From positions 1 to 15,858 of the forward strand of contig JBJTHI010000149.1 of NCBI GenBank assembly GCA_046094425.1: a stretch of 15,858 nucleotides of DNA, in the 5' to 3' direction. Made by a program: the position numbers and the translations under genes. Below, one piece after another: positions 15,403 through 15,858 of the stretch (positions are counted from its first letter, which is position 1; every line of letters starts with the position of its first letter). A model generated the notes under the pieces. That model saw only the letters and a program-made list of their open reading frames with translations. It did not search any database and had not been told where the DNA came from. This DNA comes from JANPCX01 sp046094425. GTDB taxonomy: Bacteria > Pseudomonadota > Gammaproteobacteria > Burkholderiales > Burkholderiaceae_C.

Positions 15403-15858
15403 TCAAGCCTGCAACAAGATACGCAGCATGCGGCGCAAAGGTTCAGCGGCTCCCCAGAGCAATTGGTCGCCAATGGTGAATGCGCCGAGGTATTGCGGCC
15501 CCATGGCCATTTTGCGAACACGTCCCACGGGGATGGTGAGTGTTCCCGTCACGGCCACGGGGGTCAGGTCACGAATCGTGGCTTCACGGGTATTGGGAAC
15601 GAGTTTCACCCAGGCGTTGTCGGCGGCGATCATGGCTTCTACGTCGGCCAGCGGCACGTCTTTTTTGAGCTTGAACATCAACGCTTGGCTGTGGCAGCGC
15701 ATGGCACCCACGCGCACACAGAAGCCATCCACCGGAACGGCAGGCGCAGAAAAACCAGGGCCTTGCCCCAGAATTTTATTGGTCTCGGCACCGCCCTTCC
15801 ACTCTTCGCGTGAGGTGCCCCAACCAGGTTCACCATGCTGCTTGCCTTCCCCCAGGTC
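15403..15858 (-). CDS. asd: Aspartate-semialdehyde dehydrogenase, C-terminal part (cut by window end)
   Basis: Reduces aspartyl phosphate to aspartate semialdehyde with NADPH, feeding lysine/diaminopimelate, threonine and methionine synthesis. Only the last 151 residues lie in the window; the frame is open to the right edge, so this is a window cut, not a broken gene. Visible landmarks are GEPGWGTSREEWKGGAETNK, the DGFCVRVGAMRCHSQAL segment with the active-site histidine, LKKDVPL, and the family C-terminus GAFTIGDQLLWGAAEPLRRM. The catalytic cysteine lies outside the window. The sequence is of the long proteobacterial Asd type. In betaproteobacteria this gene normally follows leuB and precedes fimV, which fits. 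About 285 bases and a promoter separate it from fimV. Confidence 0.96.
   Translation of the reverse strand, partial: DLGEGKQHGEPGWGTSREEWKGGAETNKILGQGPGFSAPAVPVDGFCVRVGAMRCHSQALMFKLKKDVPLADVEAMIAADNAWVKLVPNTREATIRDLTPVAVTGTLTIPVGRVRKMAMGPQYLGAFTIGDQLLWGAAEPLRRMLRILLQA

Overview
The window looks like a chromosomal core segment of a betaproteobacterium, most probably Burkholderiales and likely Comamonadaceae (Limnohabitans/Rhodoferax-like). This rests on protein character and on the gene order asd - fimV - truA - trpF - trpB - trpA - accD - folC - dedD(SPOR) - cvpA - purF - metZ - gltX, which I know as conserved in that group. The taxon is an inference; no 16S or other marker is present.

Layout: almost everything is on the minus strand, so the genes are read from right to left. 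At the right edge lies the C-terminal part of asd (aspartate-semialdehyde dehydrogenase), cut by the window end. A spacer of about 285 bases follows, holding a sigma70-like promoter with repeated CTGACA elements, and then fimV (a polar inner-membrane hub protein with LysM and FimV C-terminal domains). Twelve genes from fimV to gltX then run in one direction with no gap above 50 bases and three 4-base stop/start overlaps (trpB/trpA, accD/folC, SPOR/cvpA). The whole 14-kb block could therefore be transcribed as a supra-operon linking tRNA modification (truA), tryptophan synthesis (trpF, trpB, trpA), fatty-acid initiation (accD), folate (folC), septal peptidoglycan binding (SPOR protein), purine synthesis (cvpA, purF), methionine synthesis (metZ) and glutamyl-tRNA charging (gltX).

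Downstream of gltX are three tRNA genes, Ala(GGC), Glu(TTC) and Asp(GTC), with a good promoter overlapping the end of gltX and a strong intrinsic terminator just after tRNA-Asp. Beyond that lie about 300 bases with no recognisable gene, and a small plus-strand gene for a predicted secreted protein of unknown function. That gene converges on the tRNA cluster and is the only non-core gene in the window.

I see no CRISPR array, insertion sequence, integrase, toxin or defence gene. The points worth a second look are small: an inverted repeat with a competing hairpin at the folC/SPOR junction, the tRNA promoter inside gltX, the unusual number of non-AUG starts in one operon, the fimV promoter region, and the unexplained left end.
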